Source: JBKQHQ01 sp052148715
Lineage (GTDB): Bacteria > Pseudomonadota > Alphaproteobacteria > Rhizobiales > Xanthobacteraceae
Direction of reading: 5' to 3'
DNA: 64,000 nt
Assembly: GCA_052148715.1 (NCBI GenBank)
Contig: JBKQHQ010000021.1
Coordinates: forward strand, 21,743 to 85,742
Both the position numbers and the translations under genes were made by a program. Positions within the stretch are counted from its first letter, which is position 1. Every line of letters begins with the position of its first letter. The notes below the pieces were generated by a model. The model worked only from the letters and a program-made list of their open reading frames with translations, was not told where the DNA came from and did no database searches. Positions 15,766-25,733 of this stretch are shown here, one piece after another.

Positions 15766-17760
15766 ATCCGAGTTGCGGACGGCTTCAGCGCGGTAGATCC
15801 GCCACTCATCGGAGGCCTCGACCGGGCGATAATAGGGGCTCGTCGCGAACGGGTCGCGCTCCCAAGCCTCATCTTCGGACGTGATCACGACGACGCGGCA
15901 ATCATATCGGGTCGCGAGTTGCGCGACATCGTCAGGCGATCCCTCGCCCGCAAAAACCCGCACGAACTGCGCGTTGATCTCGGCGCGGCGGGCCGGTGTC
16001 AGGGTCGTGAAGATAAGCGCGAACTCCTCGCCTGCGTAGCACGAGCGGCGGTTGGCGAGGAGCGCCCACGACATGTTGATCGGCCACGGCGCCAGATCCT
16101 CCAGATACAATGGATTGTTGCCGATGCGCTCGTCAGGCGCCGCATGGCGGCGCACGGCCTCCCACAGGCGCGGAGCGGCGGCAAAGTCTGTACCCGACTC
16201 CGTCTCGCAGCAGGTCACGTATTCGCGAATGAGCCGAACGCCGTCGGGCAGGCCGAGCGCAAGCGCCGCAAAGCCGGCTACCGCGGCAACTATCGCTCGC
16301 GCGGCAAGGAAGCGCGTCAAGCCGGCGGCGGCAAACACCGTGAGCACCATGACGGCGGGAAGCACCGCCCGCCAGGCAAGATCGTTGTTCTTGGCAACTG
16401 TGCTGGCCAGCAGCCACGCAATCGTGAGGCCGGCGAGCGCGAGCAGGCCGAGTGCCACGGCGGCCGCTTTCCGGCCGGATGGCAAATCCAGTGATCCGAT
16501 GCAGCGGATCAACATCGCGGATCCGGTCAAATAGACCGCCGGAAATTCGACCGGCAGCAGCACCAGCCAGTAGGCCGGGAGGTCGAAGGCGCGCGGCGCG
16601 CTGTCGGGCGACCAGAACGCCAAAACCTCATAGGGCGAAAACCCGACCGGCGAGCCCTGACCGCGCGCCATAGCGGCTACGTATTGATCGCGCAGGAAAG
16701 GACTGGCGAGGCCGACGGCGAGCACGCCGGCGAGCCCCGCCGAAAGCAGGAACGGCAAACGCTGTGCCGGCTCGGCACGGATCAGCAACACTAAGCCCAC
16801 CGCCAACGCGGCGATGGCGAAGGTCACGCCGCCCACCCAGGTCGAGCTCTCGAACCCGGCCGCGACGTCAAACACGAGCGCTGCAACGAGCAGCAGGGTT
16901 CGCCGCTCGACCAACCGGCAGAGAAGAAGGACCGCCAGCACCACGCAGGAGGCGGACATCAGATGCTGCGGGACCCAGGCGGCCTGAAACAACCAGCCCG
17001 CAAAGCCGGTCGCTGCCCAGATCAGATGCCCCATGGTCTCCGGCCCAAGAATCGCGGCCAAGGCCGGGCGCAGCGAACCCGAAAGGCACAGCAAGAGGAC
17101 CCAAAGGGCCACCGACGCACGGCCGCTCAGCCAAGTCGCCAAGCCGATCATCAGCATGACCGAGGCGAAGGCCGAAAACCACGTCAATGCGACGTCGGCC
17201 TCCCAGCCGCTCATCCCCGGCAACAGCGCAAGCTCCGCCGCACTGAAATGCCAAAGGTAATAATAAACGAGCCGCGATGGCTCACCCCCGCCAAAGAACG
17301 GATTGCCGGGGGGCAGCCCGAGGCGCGCAATCTCGTCGATGATCGCGACCTTGGCATGGTCGAAAATGGGCGGCGCCAGCGCGACCCCGTCGCCGACGAA
17401 TTTCGGCAGGATCGCCAGAGCCGGCGCCAACGCAAAGAGCGCGGCCCCCGCCCAGGCCCAAACCGGAACGCTCACATTTTCTTTGGCCTTCTCGTCGTTC
17501 GCCGGCCCATGCGTCAACAGCGTGACGAGGCTCACCGCAAGGCATATGCCGGCGCATCCGAGCACAGGGGTCGGCGTACAGCCCAGCAGCGAGAACAGCG
17601 GCAGCGCGGCGGCGCTGTGCACCGCCCAGCCAAGCGCGGGCGCCATTGCGGCGGCCAGCGCCGGCGCGGCCACCAGCCGCCGCGCAACGGCCAAACCGAG
17701 GCATGTCCAAAACAAGCCTCCGGCTACGGCGCAGAGTAAGGCGTGGAACGTCGATGCCAT
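15721..17760 (-). CDS. Polytopic membrane protein, GT-C-like, repeat-derived tail
   Basis: 679 residues from the ATG at 17760; the frame is open to 17844 but the extra 28 residues are basic. About 14 hydrophobic segments fill residues 1-500, with a large loop containing GDGVALAPPIFDHAKVAIID and PSRLVYYYLWHFSAAELAL. A soluble periplasmic domain of about 170 residues follows. This plan resembles integral-membrane GT-C glycosyltransferases or PMT-like proteins, but I see no decisive motif. It is divergent from a DUF2064 transferase and near a GT2 enzyme, which fits a glycolipid or surface-sugar role. The last 15 residues (DVIPGPERSEGTRNP) come from the dispersed repeat. Confidence 0.7.
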   Translation of the reverse strand: MASTFHALLCAVAGGLFWTCLGLAVARRLVAAPALAAAMAPALGWAVHSAAALPLFSLLGCTPTPVLGCAGICLAVSLVTLLTHGPANDEKAKENVSVPVWAWAGAALFALAPALAILPKFVGDGVALAPPIFDHAKVAIIDEIARLGLPPGNPFFGGGEPSRLVYYYLWHFSAAELALLPGMSGWEADVALTWFSAFASVMLMIGLATWLSGRASVALWVLLLCLSGSLRPALAAILGPETMGHLIWAATGFAGWLFQAAWVPQHLMSASCVVLAVLLLCRLVERRTLLLVAALVFDVAAGFESSTWVGGVTFAIAALAVGLVLLIRAEPAQRLPFLLSAGLAGVLAVGLASPFLRDQYVAAMARGQGSPVGFSPYEVLAFWSPDSAPRAFDLPAYWLVLLPVEFPAVYLTGSAMLIRCIGSLDLPSGRKAAAVALGLLALAGLTIAWLLASTVAKNNDLAWRAVLPAVMVLTVFAAAGLTRFLAARAIVAAVAGFAALALGLPDGVRLIREYVTCCETESGTDFAAAPRLWEAVRRHAAPDERIGNNPLYLEDLAPWPINMSWALLANRRSCYAGEEFALIFTTLTPARRAEINAQFVRVFAGEGSPDDVAQLATRYDCRVVVITSEDEAWERDPFATSPYYRPVEASDEWRIYRAEAVRNSDVIPGPERSEGTRNP

Positions 17761-17998
17761 GAAAAATACAGGGAAATCCGCCGGATTGCGGCGTAACCAA
17801 TGCGCGCGTCGACGCGAACTCGTCTTAAGGCCGAGCCGCGACATTGTCGACGGGCTTCGCGCCGCGCGACCAGGCGTCGGGCTCCGGCGGTAACAGGGGA
17901 CGCAACTTCCCGTGAACCAAAGGCAGCGAAGCTAGTTATTTACCCAGTTTTGCGGTCTATCGAGGTAATTATGCCCGCGTGGCGCAGGGACTTGGAAA

Positions 17999-18781
17999 AT
18001 GCCTCTACGCTCGGCTTCTGATAGTTCCTGCGCTATCGCCGTCATGGCCAAGGCATCGGTGCCCGGGCGCACGAAAACCCGCCTCGTGCCGCCGCTTTCG
18101 GCCCAGGAGGCGGCCGCTTTCAATACGGCGTTCTTGAAGGACGTCGCCGCAAACCTAGCCGCTGCCGCGCGCCGCGCGGACATCCGGGGCTACATGGCCT
18201 ACGGTCCACCGGGGTCGGAGCGGTTCTTCGCCGAGACGCTGCCCCCCGGCATCGGGCTGATCGAGGCATGGTTTGCAAATTTTGGTGACTGTCTGTTTCA
18301 CGCCATCGATAGACTTCTAACCGATGAGCACAGCTCGGCGGTGGTGCTGAACTCCGACAGCCCGACGCTGCCGACCTCACTGCTGACCGAGACCGCCGAG
18401 GTGCTTGCTCGGCCGGGCGACCGGGCCGTGCTCGGGCCTTCCAACGACGGCGGCTATTACCTGCTCGGGATCAAGCGCCGGCACCGTCGCCTGTTCGAGG
18501 GTATCGACTGGAGCACGGACCGGGTCGGCCAGCAGACGCGCGAGCGCGCGCGGGAGATCGGGCTTGTCTTGCACGAATTGCCCCAATGGTACGACGTGGA
18601 TGATGTATCGGCGCTGCGACAGTTGCATGCCGAGTTGTTCGAGGGCCAATCGTTCGACGGCACGCTCACGCCGCATCCGGCGCCGCATTCGGCCGCGCTG
18701 ATCGGCCGGCTGATCGCCAACACCGATCTCGGCACACGGCTGAAGCTCGCGACAAATGCCGCCGCCGAGGCGTTGATGTAA
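17999..18781 (+). CDS. DUF2064/TIGR04282-type nucleotidyl- or glycosyltransferase
   Basis: 260 residues. The N-terminal AIAVMAKASVPGRTKTRLVP is the hallmark of the CofC/MobA-like nucleotidyltransferase fold in DUF2064 proteins. It is followed by VVLNSDSPTLPTSLL, a metal-binding Asp-x-Asp-like region, then LGPSNDGGYYLLGIKR and LPQWYDVDDVSALRQL. Biochemical function of DUF2064 proteins is mostly unknown; they often neighbour GT2 enzymes and radical SAM genes, as here. The gene heads a plus-strand run (DUF2064, radical SAM, GT2, hemE, hemJ) with gaps of 6-66 bp. Confidence 0.8.
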   Translation: MPLRSASDSSCAIAVMAKASVPGRTKTRLVPPLSAQEAAAFNTAFLKDVAANLAAAARRADIRGYMAYGPPGSERFFAETLPPGIGLIEAWFANFGDCLFHAIDRLLTDEHSSAVVLNSDSPTLPTSLLTETAEVLARPGDRAVLGPSNDGGYYLLGIKRRHRRLFEGIDWSTDRVGQQTRERAREIGLVLHELPQWYDVDDVSALRQLHAELFEGQSFDGTLTPHPAPHSAALIGRLIANTDLGTRLKLATNAAAEALM

Positions 18782-18847
18782 CATGTGACCGCCGCTACCG
18801 CGCGGGCGGGGGTGAATCGCCGTTTTTCGCTTCAATCAGGAACCGCC

Positions 18848-19921
18848 ATGGACGCCTTGCCGCCAGCGACGACCCCATCGATCGATCCGCACCGCTATTT
18901 CGAAAGCGTAGACGCCAAACGCGGCGAGCAGGCCGAGCGGCCTCCGGTATGTCTCTATCTGGAGACGACCAATCGCTGCAACCTGCTGTGCACAACCTGC
19001 CCCCGCACCTATGAGGAGCTCGAGCCGCCGGCGGATATGAGCTGGGCGCTGTTCACCTCGATCGTCGATCAGGTCCCCGATCTCGCCCGAACGGTGCTGC
19101 ACGGCGTCGGGGAGCCGATGTTGGTAAAGAACCTGCCCCGGATGGTGCGCTACCTGAAGGATCGCGGCGTCTATGTGCTGTTCAACACCAATGGCACGGT
19201 ACTCAACGAGCGCAACGGCCGCGCCCTGATCGATGCCGGGCTCGACGAGTTGCGCGTGTCGCTCGACGCCGCCAACGCAAAAACCTACCGCGAGGTCCGC
19301 GGCAAGAATTATTTCGACCGTATTCTGAAAAATGTGCGCGCGTTCCGCAACCTTCAGGAGCGCGAAGGCCACGCGAAGCCGCGGGTGTCGGCCTGGCTGA
19401 CGGGACTGCGCGAGACCGTCGAGCAACTGCCGGCCTTTGTTCGCGTCGCCGCCGAGGCCGGCGTCAAAGAGGTCTATCTGCAGCGACTCGTCTTCTTCGA
19501 TGAGGAGGCGATCGGCATGGCAACCCCGGATCAGGCACTGTTCGAGCAAATGACCCGCGACGAGGCCCACTATCTGAAAGAGGCGGAGGACCTGGCGCTG
19601 TCGCTCGGACTGACGTTCAGCGCGTCGGGGGCAGCCTCCGAGCCGGGCCTCAGCCTGCGCAAACATGCACAGGACCAGCCCTGGTCGCTGTGCCGGCGGC
19701 CCTGGACGCTCATGTATTTCACCGCCAACGGCCGCGCGCTCCCCTGCTGCATCGCCCCGTTCTCGCAACGCGGCTACGAGCACTACACGCTCGGCGATGC
19801 CACGCAGCAGTCGCTGCGCGAGATCTGGAACGGACCGGCCTATCGCGAGTTTCGGGCGGCGCTGCTCTCGACCGCACCGCCGAAGGCCTGCGCCAGTTGC
19901 GGTCTGCGCTGGAGCCTCTGA
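18848..19921 (+). CDS. Radical SAM enzyme with SPASM domain
   Basis: 357 residues from the ATG at 18848; the frame is open from 18785, but CAGGAACC precedes 18848. The [4Fe-4S]/SAM motif is Cys44-x3-Cys48-x2-Cys51 in TTNRCNLLCTTCP. The SAM-binding GVGEPM-like motif is HGVGEPMLVKNLPRMV and the barrel continues with NTNGTVL and LRVSLDAANAKTY. The C-terminal SPASM cluster cysteines are CRRPWTLM, ALPCCIAPF and CASCGLRW. SPASM enzymes modify peptides or small molecules by radical chemistry. No precursor peptide gene is visible nearby; the DUF2064 and GT2 partners suggest a small-molecule or sugar product instead. Confidence 0.85.
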   Translation: MDALPPATTPSIDPHRYFESVDAKRGEQAERPPVCLYLETTNRCNLLCTTCPRTYEELEPPADMSWALFTSIVDQVPDLARTVLHGVGEPMLVKNLPRMVRYLKDRGVYVLFNTNGTVLNERNGRALIDAGLDELRVSLDAANAKTYREVRGKNYFDRILKNVRAFRNLQEREGHAKPRVSAWLTGLRETVEQLPAFVRVAAEAGVKEVYLQRLVFFDEEAIGMATPDQALFEQMTRDEAHYLKEAEDLALSLGLTFSASGAASEPGLSLRKHAQDQPWSLCRRPWTLMYFTANGRALPCCIAPFSQRGYEHYTLGDATQQSLREIWNGPAYREFRAALLSTAPPKACASCGLRWSL

Positions 19922-19927
19922 GCAGGC

Positions 19928-20677
19928 ATGCGGATCGAGGACGCGGGAGGCGGAGCCGGCGGGCCGGTCGAATCCATCGTTTCGGCGGTGATTCCCTGCC
20001 TCGACGAGGAGGACGCCATCTTCGGCGTGGTTGCCTCGGTCTTGGCGCAAGGCATCGCCGAGGTGATCGTCGTCGATGGGGGATCGAAGGACCGCACCGT
20101 CGAGCGGGCCAGGGGCGCGGGCGCGCGCGTCGTCATCGAGCCCCAGCGCGGTTACGGCCGCGCCGTGCAAACCGGAATAGCAGCCGCCCGCAGCGATGCC
20201 GAAATTTTGCTGTTTCTCGACGGCGACGGCAGCGACCGGCCCGAGCACATTCGCGACCTGATCAATCCAATCATCGAGGGCCGCGCGGTATTCGTGCACG
20301 GCTCGCGCTTGCGCGGCGAGCGGGAGCCCGGCAGCCTCGCGCTGCAACAGATCGTCGCCGGCCATCTTGCGGGATTGCTGATCCGGCTGTTCTATGGGGT
20401 CCGCTTTACTGATATGTCGCCCTTTCGCGCCATCCGGCGCGACGCCCTCGACCGGCTCGGCATGCGCGAGGCAACCTATGGCTGGAACCTGGAAATGCTG
20501 ATGCGCGTCGCCTCGAGCGGACTGACGGCGATCGAGATCCCGGTCGGGCAGAAGCGGCGCGTCGGCGGGGTGTCGAAAGTATCCGGCAACATCTCGGCCG
20601 GCTTGCAGGCCGCCTGGTCGATCCTGCGCACATTTTTGCGGCTCAGCCTCACGCTCCGCGGCAGCCAACGCGCGTAA
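19928..20677 (+). CDS. GT2 family glycosyltransferase, dolichyl-phosphate-mannose-synthase-like
   Basis: 249 residues, 6 bp after the radical SAM gene. GT-A fold motifs: SAVIPCLDEEDAIFGVV, IVVDGGSKDRTVE, and the metal-binding FLDGDGSDRPEHI. Downstream, DMSPFRAIRRDAL and YGWNLEMLMRV match the polyprenyl-phosphate glycosyltransferase group. A hydrophobic C-terminal region (AGLQAAWSILRTFLRLSL) may attach it to the membrane. It would transfer a sugar to a lipid carrier or other acceptor; neither donor nor acceptor is known. Confidence 0.83.
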   Translation: MRIEDAGGGAGGPVESIVSAVIPCLDEEDAIFGVVASVLAQGIAEVIVVDGGSKDRTVERARGAGARVVIEPQRGYGRAVQTGIAAARSDAEILLFLDGDGSDRPEHIRDLINPIIEGRAVFVHGSRLRGEREPGSLALQQIVAGHLAGLLIRLFYGVRFTDMSPFRAIRRDALDRLGMREATYGWNLEMLMRVASSGLTAIEIPVGQKRRVGGVSKVSGNISAGLQAAWSILRTFLRLSLTLRGSQRA

Positions 20678-20683
20678 CTGCTA

Positions 20684-21727
20684 ATGGCCGAGGTCTTGGT
20701 GAAATCACCCCTGCTCGAGGTTCTGCGCGGCAAGCGTCAGGCGGTGCCGCCGGTCTGGATGATGCGCCAGGCGGGCCGCTACCTTCCGGAATACCGCGAG
20801 GCTCGCGCCAAGGCGGGGAGCTTCCTCGACCTGTGCTTCACGCCGGAGCTCGCGGCCGAGGTGACGCTGCAGCCGGTGCGCCGCTTCGGCTTCGACGCGG
20901 CGATCCTGTTCTCGGATATTTTGGTCATCCCGCATGCGCTCGGACGCGCGGTATCGTTCGTGGCCGGCGAGGGACCGCGGCTCGATCCGCTCAGCGAGCC
21001 AGCCGCCGTCGACAGCCTGCCCGTCGCGGTCGATCAGGAAATTTTGGCGCCGGTCTATGCGACCATCCGGCTGGTGAAGGCCGCGCTGGCGCCCGAGGTC
21101 GCGCTGCTCGGCTTCTGCGGCGCGCCCTGGACGGTCGCGACCTACGTCATCGCTGGACAGGGTACTACCGACCAGGCCCCGGCGCGGCTCTTCGCCTACC
21201 GTCACCCCAAAACTTTTGCGCGCTTGATCGATCGGCTGGCGGAAGCCTCGGTCGCCTATCTGGTGCGCCAATTCGAGGCCGGGGTCGACGCGGTGCAGCT
21301 GTTCGACACCTGGGCCGGCGTGCTCCCTCCCGAGGAATTTTCGCGCTGGTGCGTCGCGCCGGCGGCCAAGATCGTCACGGAGCTGCGCCGCCAGGTGCCG
21401 CAAGCAAAGATCATCGGCTTTCCGCGCGGCGCGGGCGCACTCTATCAAAATTACCTGGAGCAGGTCGCGGTCGATGCCGTCAGCCTCGACTGGACGATCG
21501 ACAAGAGCTTTGCGCGGAAAAATCTTCAGTCACGCAGGCCGGTGCAAGGCAATCTCGATCCCCTGGCGCTGCTCGCCGGCGGGAGCGCGCTCGATGACGG
21601 CATCGATGCGGTGCTGGAAGCCTTTGCGGAGGGCCCGTTCATCTTCAACCTCGGGCACGGCATTTTGCCGGAAACGCCGCTCGCGCATGTGGAGCGGATG
21701 CTTGCCCGCGTCCGCCGCGCCGGCTGA
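20684..21727 (+). CDS. hemE: Uroporphyrinogen decarboxylase
   Basis: 347 residues, full length. It decarboxylates the four acetate side chains of uroporphyrinogen III to give coproporphyrinogen III in haem synthesis, in the cytoplasm. Diagnostic sequences are PVWMMRQAGRYLPEYR near residue 25, with the substrate-binding arginines; LFSDILVIPHALG near 75, with the catalytic Asp; GFCGAPWTVATYV; FDTWAGVLPPEEF; and the C-terminal FNLGHGILPETPLAHVE. It lies 6 bp after the GT2 gene and 9 bp before hemJ. Confidence 0.96.
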   Translation: MAEVLVKSPLLEVLRGKRQAVPPVWMMRQAGRYLPEYREARAKAGSFLDLCFTPELAAEVTLQPVRRFGFDAAILFSDILVIPHALGRAVSFVAGEGPRLDPLSEPAAVDSLPVAVDQEILAPVYATIRLVKAALAPEVALLGFCGAPWTVATYVIAGQGTTDQAPARLFAYRHPKTFARLIDRLAEASVAYLVRQFEAGVDAVQLFDTWAGVLPPEEFSRWCVAPAAKIVTELRRQVPQAKIIGFPRGAGALYQNYLEQVAVDAVSLDWTIDKSFARKNLQSRRPVQGNLDPLALLAGGSALDDGIDAVLEAFAEGPFIFNLGHGILPETPLAHVERMLARVRRAG

Positions 21728-21736
21728 AATCCGGCA

Positions 21737-22258
21737 ATGACGCCGACGTTCAAGCTGCGGGTTGTGCGGGCGGTCGCGGGGGTCGTCCTCGCCGCCGCGC
21801 TGTTTGCCGCGCTCCTCATATGGCATCCCAGCGGCCTCTATGCGTGGCTCAAGGCCGTGCACGTGATCGCCGTCATCGCCTGGATGGCCGGGATGCTCTA
21901 CCTGCCGCGCCTATTCGTCTACCATTGCGAGGCGGAGGCCGGCTCAAGACAATCGGAAACGTTCAAGGTGATGGAACGCCGCCTCCTCACCGTCATCATC
22001 AACCCGGCCATGGTGGCAACCTGGGCGCTCGGCCTATGGCTCGCCTGGGACGGCGGCTTTTTTTCAAGCCATTGGCTGCACGCCAAGCTGGCGCTCGTGG
22101 TGATGATGTCCGGCCTGCACGGCCTGTTCGTGCGCTATGTGCGCGATTTCGCCGCCGACCGTAACCGGCACTCGCAGCGTTTCTATCGCCTGATCAACGA
22201 GGTCCCTACTCTGCTGATGATCGGCATCGTGATCCTCGTCGTCGTCAAGCCGTTCTGA
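21737..22258 (+). CDS. hemJ: Protoporphyrinogen IX oxidase HemJ
   Basis: 173 residues with four to five membrane helices. HemJ makes protoporphyrin IX from protoporphyrinogen in many alphaproteobacteria lacking HemG or HemY. Motifs: WLKAVHVIAVIAWMAGMLYL with the conserved His and Trp, PRLFVYHCEA, VMERRLLTVIINPAM, and LHAKLALVVMMSGLHGL. A start at 21737 keeps a basic N-terminus before the first helix. The hemE-hemJ pairing is common in Hyphomicrobiales and supports the call. The usual neighbour rho is not seen next to it here. Confidence 0.93.
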   Translation: MTPTFKLRVVRAVAGVVLAAALFAALLIWHPSGLYAWLKAVHVIAVIAWMAGMLYLPRLFVYHCEAEAGSRQSETFKVMERRLLTVIINPAMVATWALGLWLAWDGGFFSSHWLHAKLALVVMMSGLHGLFVRYVRDFAADRNRHSQRFYRLINEVPTLLMIGIVILVVVKPF

Positions 22259-22292
22259 GTTGTTTGTTTGGCTTTAGATGACGTCGGCACAC

Positions 22293-22464
22293 GTAGGGTG
22301 GGCAAAGGCGGCCGAGGCGTCAGCGCATAGGCACGGCGCCTGGTCCGCCGTGCCCACGCGTTGCGGCCCGGCGCCAACAGTACCCCGACAAAGCCCCGCG
22401 TGGGCACGGCGGAACCAGGCGCCGTGCATTAATGAAACGTCGGGGCCGCCTTTGCCCACCCTAC
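22293..22464. repeat. Nested inverted repeat, dispersed GTAGGGTGGGCAAAG family
   Basis: Outer arms at 22293-22313 and 22444-22464 (beginning GTAGGGTGGGCAAAG) are perfect over 21 bp. Inner arms at 22331-22360 and 22397-22427 match over 30 bp with a single extra base. The whole 172-bp unit could fold into one long hairpin. The outer sequence is one I associate with dispersed repeats of Bradyrhizobium-like genomes. It fills the gap between hemJ and the DUF4170 gene. Confidence 0.8.
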
Positions 22465-22576
22465 GCGCCGGCGTCATTTTAAGAAACGCCCAAAAGTCGT
22501 CATGGCCGTGCCCCCGGCGGAGCACGGCCACGACGCGGGAAGGTGCTTGTTCTTCGTTTCTTGCGCCCTCCTCCCT

Positions 22577-22798
22577 TTAGGCGGCTGCGGAGCTCGATGC
22601 GGCGGAGTTCGGCTCCTGACAAATCATGAATCGCACATTGCACAGGTGGCGGCTGCTTTCCGACACGTTGCGCCAAGCCTGCTCGGCCTCGCGTCGAGTC
22701 GTGAACGGCCCGATCACCTGCTGCGTGCCGTCGACGAGCTGATGGAAGTTCAGCGAGCGGAACTCACCGCCGATGACCCAGAAACGCTGCGTGCTCAT
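22577..22798 (-). CDS. DUF4170 small protein
   Basis: 73 residues from the ATG at 22798, preceded by GGGAGA. The sequence MSTQRFWVIGGEFRSLNFHQ followed by GPFTTRREAEQAWRNVSES and RFMICQEP matches small DUF4170 proteins of alphaproteobacteria. Function unknown. It follows aceA by 11 bp and is probably co-transcribed with it. The Ser/Ala tail (NSAASSSAAA) is low-complexity. Confidence 0.75.
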   Translation of the reverse strand: MSTQRFWVIGGEFRSLNFHQLVDGTQQVIGPFTTRREAEQAWRNVSESSRHLCNVRFMICQEPNSAASSSAAA

Positions 22799-22809
22799 GC
22801 TACTCTCCC

Positions 22810-24099
<1,290 letters not shown>

Positions 24100-24219
24100 T
24101 GCCAATCTCCTAGCACTTCTATGACAACATTCGTTGCCGTTCATGTGCGATGCGATAACGCGAATCGCTAGGCTATGGCTACAGGTGTTGCGTGGAAACC
24201 GTGATGTGGTGTAATGTAT

Positions 24220-24246
24220 TGACAATCGACTTATGTCGAATTGTCA
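24220..24246. promoter_or_regulatory. Dyad between aceA and its regulator
   Basis: TGACAATCGAC (24220-24230) faces GTCGAATTGTCA (24235-24246), inverse copies apart from one extra base, around TTAT. It overlaps a TTGACA that could be the regulator's -35 box. A further GTGACAA half-like element follows at 24252. Probable binding site for the regulator encoded 26 bp downstream. Confidence 0.5.
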
Positions 24247-24271
24247 TAATTGTGACAAATGGACTTGTAAA

Positions 24272-25723
24272 ATGGCTGACACCGAGGACGCGCCGAAAAA
24301 GCTGTTCGTCGGGCCGCGCTTCCGGCGCATCCGACGCCAGCTCGGACTGTCGCAAACCCAGCTCGCGGCCGGGCTCGGGCTATCGCCAAGCTACATCAAC
24401 TTGATCGAGCGCAATCAGCGTCCGGTCACCGCGCAGATCCTGTTGCGGCTCGCCGAGGCCTATGACCTCGACCTGCGCGAGCTTGCGGCTGCGGACGAAA
24501 GCCGGTTCTTCGCCGAGCTCAACGAGATTTTTAGCGATCCGTTGTTTCGCCAGATCGAGTTGCCCAAGCAGGAGCTGCGCGACCTCGCGGAGCTGTGCCC
24601 CAACATCACCCACGCGGTGCAACGGCTGTATGCGGCCTATGCCGAGGCGCGGCGCGGCGAAACCGAGGCGGCCGCCCGTTTTGCCGGGCGTGACGAGGCG
24701 GCGCATTACGAGTCGAATCCGGTGGAGCAGGCGCGCGACCTGATCGAAGCCAACCGCAACTATTTTCCGGAAATCGAGGTCGCCGCCGAGCAACTGCGCG
24801 ACGAGATCAACGCTCCCAACCCTGACCTTTTTCATGCCCTATCCGACCGCCTGCGCGCGCGTCACTCGATCGTGGTGCGCATCCTCCCCCTCGACGTGAT
24901 GCAGGAGACGCTGCGCCGCTTCGACCGCCATCGCCGCCAGCTGCAGCTGTCCGAGCTGATCGACGGACCCGGTCGCGTATTTCAAATCGCCTTTCAGCTG
25001 GCGCTTGCCGAAGCCAATCCGATCCTCGACGGCGTGGTGGCTCGGCAACCCAGGCTCGACGATGCCGCGCGCCGCCTTTTTCGCATTACGCTCGCCAACT
25101 ATTTTGCCGGTGCCGTGCTGATGCCCTATGGCCGCTTCTACGAGGCGGCCGAAAGCCTCGGCTACGATATCGGCGTGCTCGGCCAGCGCTTCGGCGCGAG
25201 TTTTGAGCAGGTGTGCCACCGGCTGACCACCTTGCAGCGGCCGACCGCGCGCGGCGTCCCGTTCTTCATGCTGCGGGTCGATCACGCCGGCAACGTCTCG
25301 AAGCGTTTTTCGTCCGGCACCTTCCCGTTCTCGAAATTCGGCGGCACCTGCCCGTTGTGGAACGTGCATGCGACCTTCGATACGCCGGGCCGCCTCATCA
25401 CCCAGGTGATCGAGCTCGGCAAGGACGCGCGCTATTTCAGCATCGCCCAGACCGTGCGCCGCCCGGCGGTGCCGCACCCGCAGCTGCAGCCGCGCTACGC
25501 CATCGCGCTCGGCTGCGAGCTCAAATATGCGAGCAAGCTCGTCTATTCCGCCGGGCGCACCCTCGCCGCCGCCGACGCAACGCCGATCGGCGTCAATTGC
25601 CGCCTCTGCGAGCGCGAGCATTGCAGCCAGCGCGCCGAGCCCCCGCTCACCCGTACCCTCATCCTCGACGAGACTACGCGCGGGATCTCGTCGTTCCAGT
25701 TCAGCAGCGCGCGGGAGATTTAG
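24272..25723 (+). CDS. ScfR/RamB-like transcriptional regulator (XRE helix-turn-helix, IrrE-type core)
   Basis: 483 residues from the ATG at 24272. The ATG at 24233 is in frame but lies inside the operator dyad. An XRE helix-turn-helix occupies residues about 12-70 (GPRFRRIRRQLGLSQTQLAA, LSPSYINLIERNQRPV). The middle has an IrrE/ImmA-like region (RLFRITLANYFAGAVLMPYG) without a clear HExxH, and the C-terminal domain carries conserved PFFMLRVDHAGNVSKRF and a CRLCEREHC cluster. RamB and ScfR proteins sense short-chain acyl-CoA and control aceA. Its divergent position next to aceA makes that the likely target. Confidence 0.85.
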   Translation: MADTEDAPKKLFVGPRFRRIRRQLGLSQTQLAAGLGLSPSYINLIERNQRPVTAQILLRLAEAYDLDLRELAAADESRFFAELNEIFSDPLFRQIELPKQELRDLAELCPNITHAVQRLYAAYAEARRGETEAAARFAGRDEAAHYESNPVEQARDLIEANRNYFPEIEVAAEQLRDEINAPNPDLFHALSDRLRARHSIVVRILPLDVMQETLRRFDRHRRQLQLSELIDGPGRVFQIAFQLALAEANPILDGVVARQPRLDDAARRLFRITLANYFAGAVLMPYGRFYEAAESLGYDIGVLGQRFGASFEQVCHRLTTLQRPTARGVPFFMLRVDHAGNVSKRFSSGTFPFSKFGGTCPLWNVHATFDTPGRLITQVIELGKDARYFSIAQTVRRPAVPHPQLQPRYAIALGCELKYASKLVYSAGRTLAAADATPIGVNCRLCEREHCSQRAEPPLTRTLILDETTRGISSFQFSSAREI

Positions 25724-25733
25724 CGCGCCCGCA

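Noticed and set aside
18848..19921. RiPP-maturase role for the SPASM enzyme
   Set aside because: No short Cys- or Gly-rich precursor gene or transporter was found nearby.
18836..20668. 610-residue minus-strand open frame
   Set aside because: Antisense to the radical SAM and GT2 genes, which carry clear motifs; the composition is typical of a GC-rich shadow frame.
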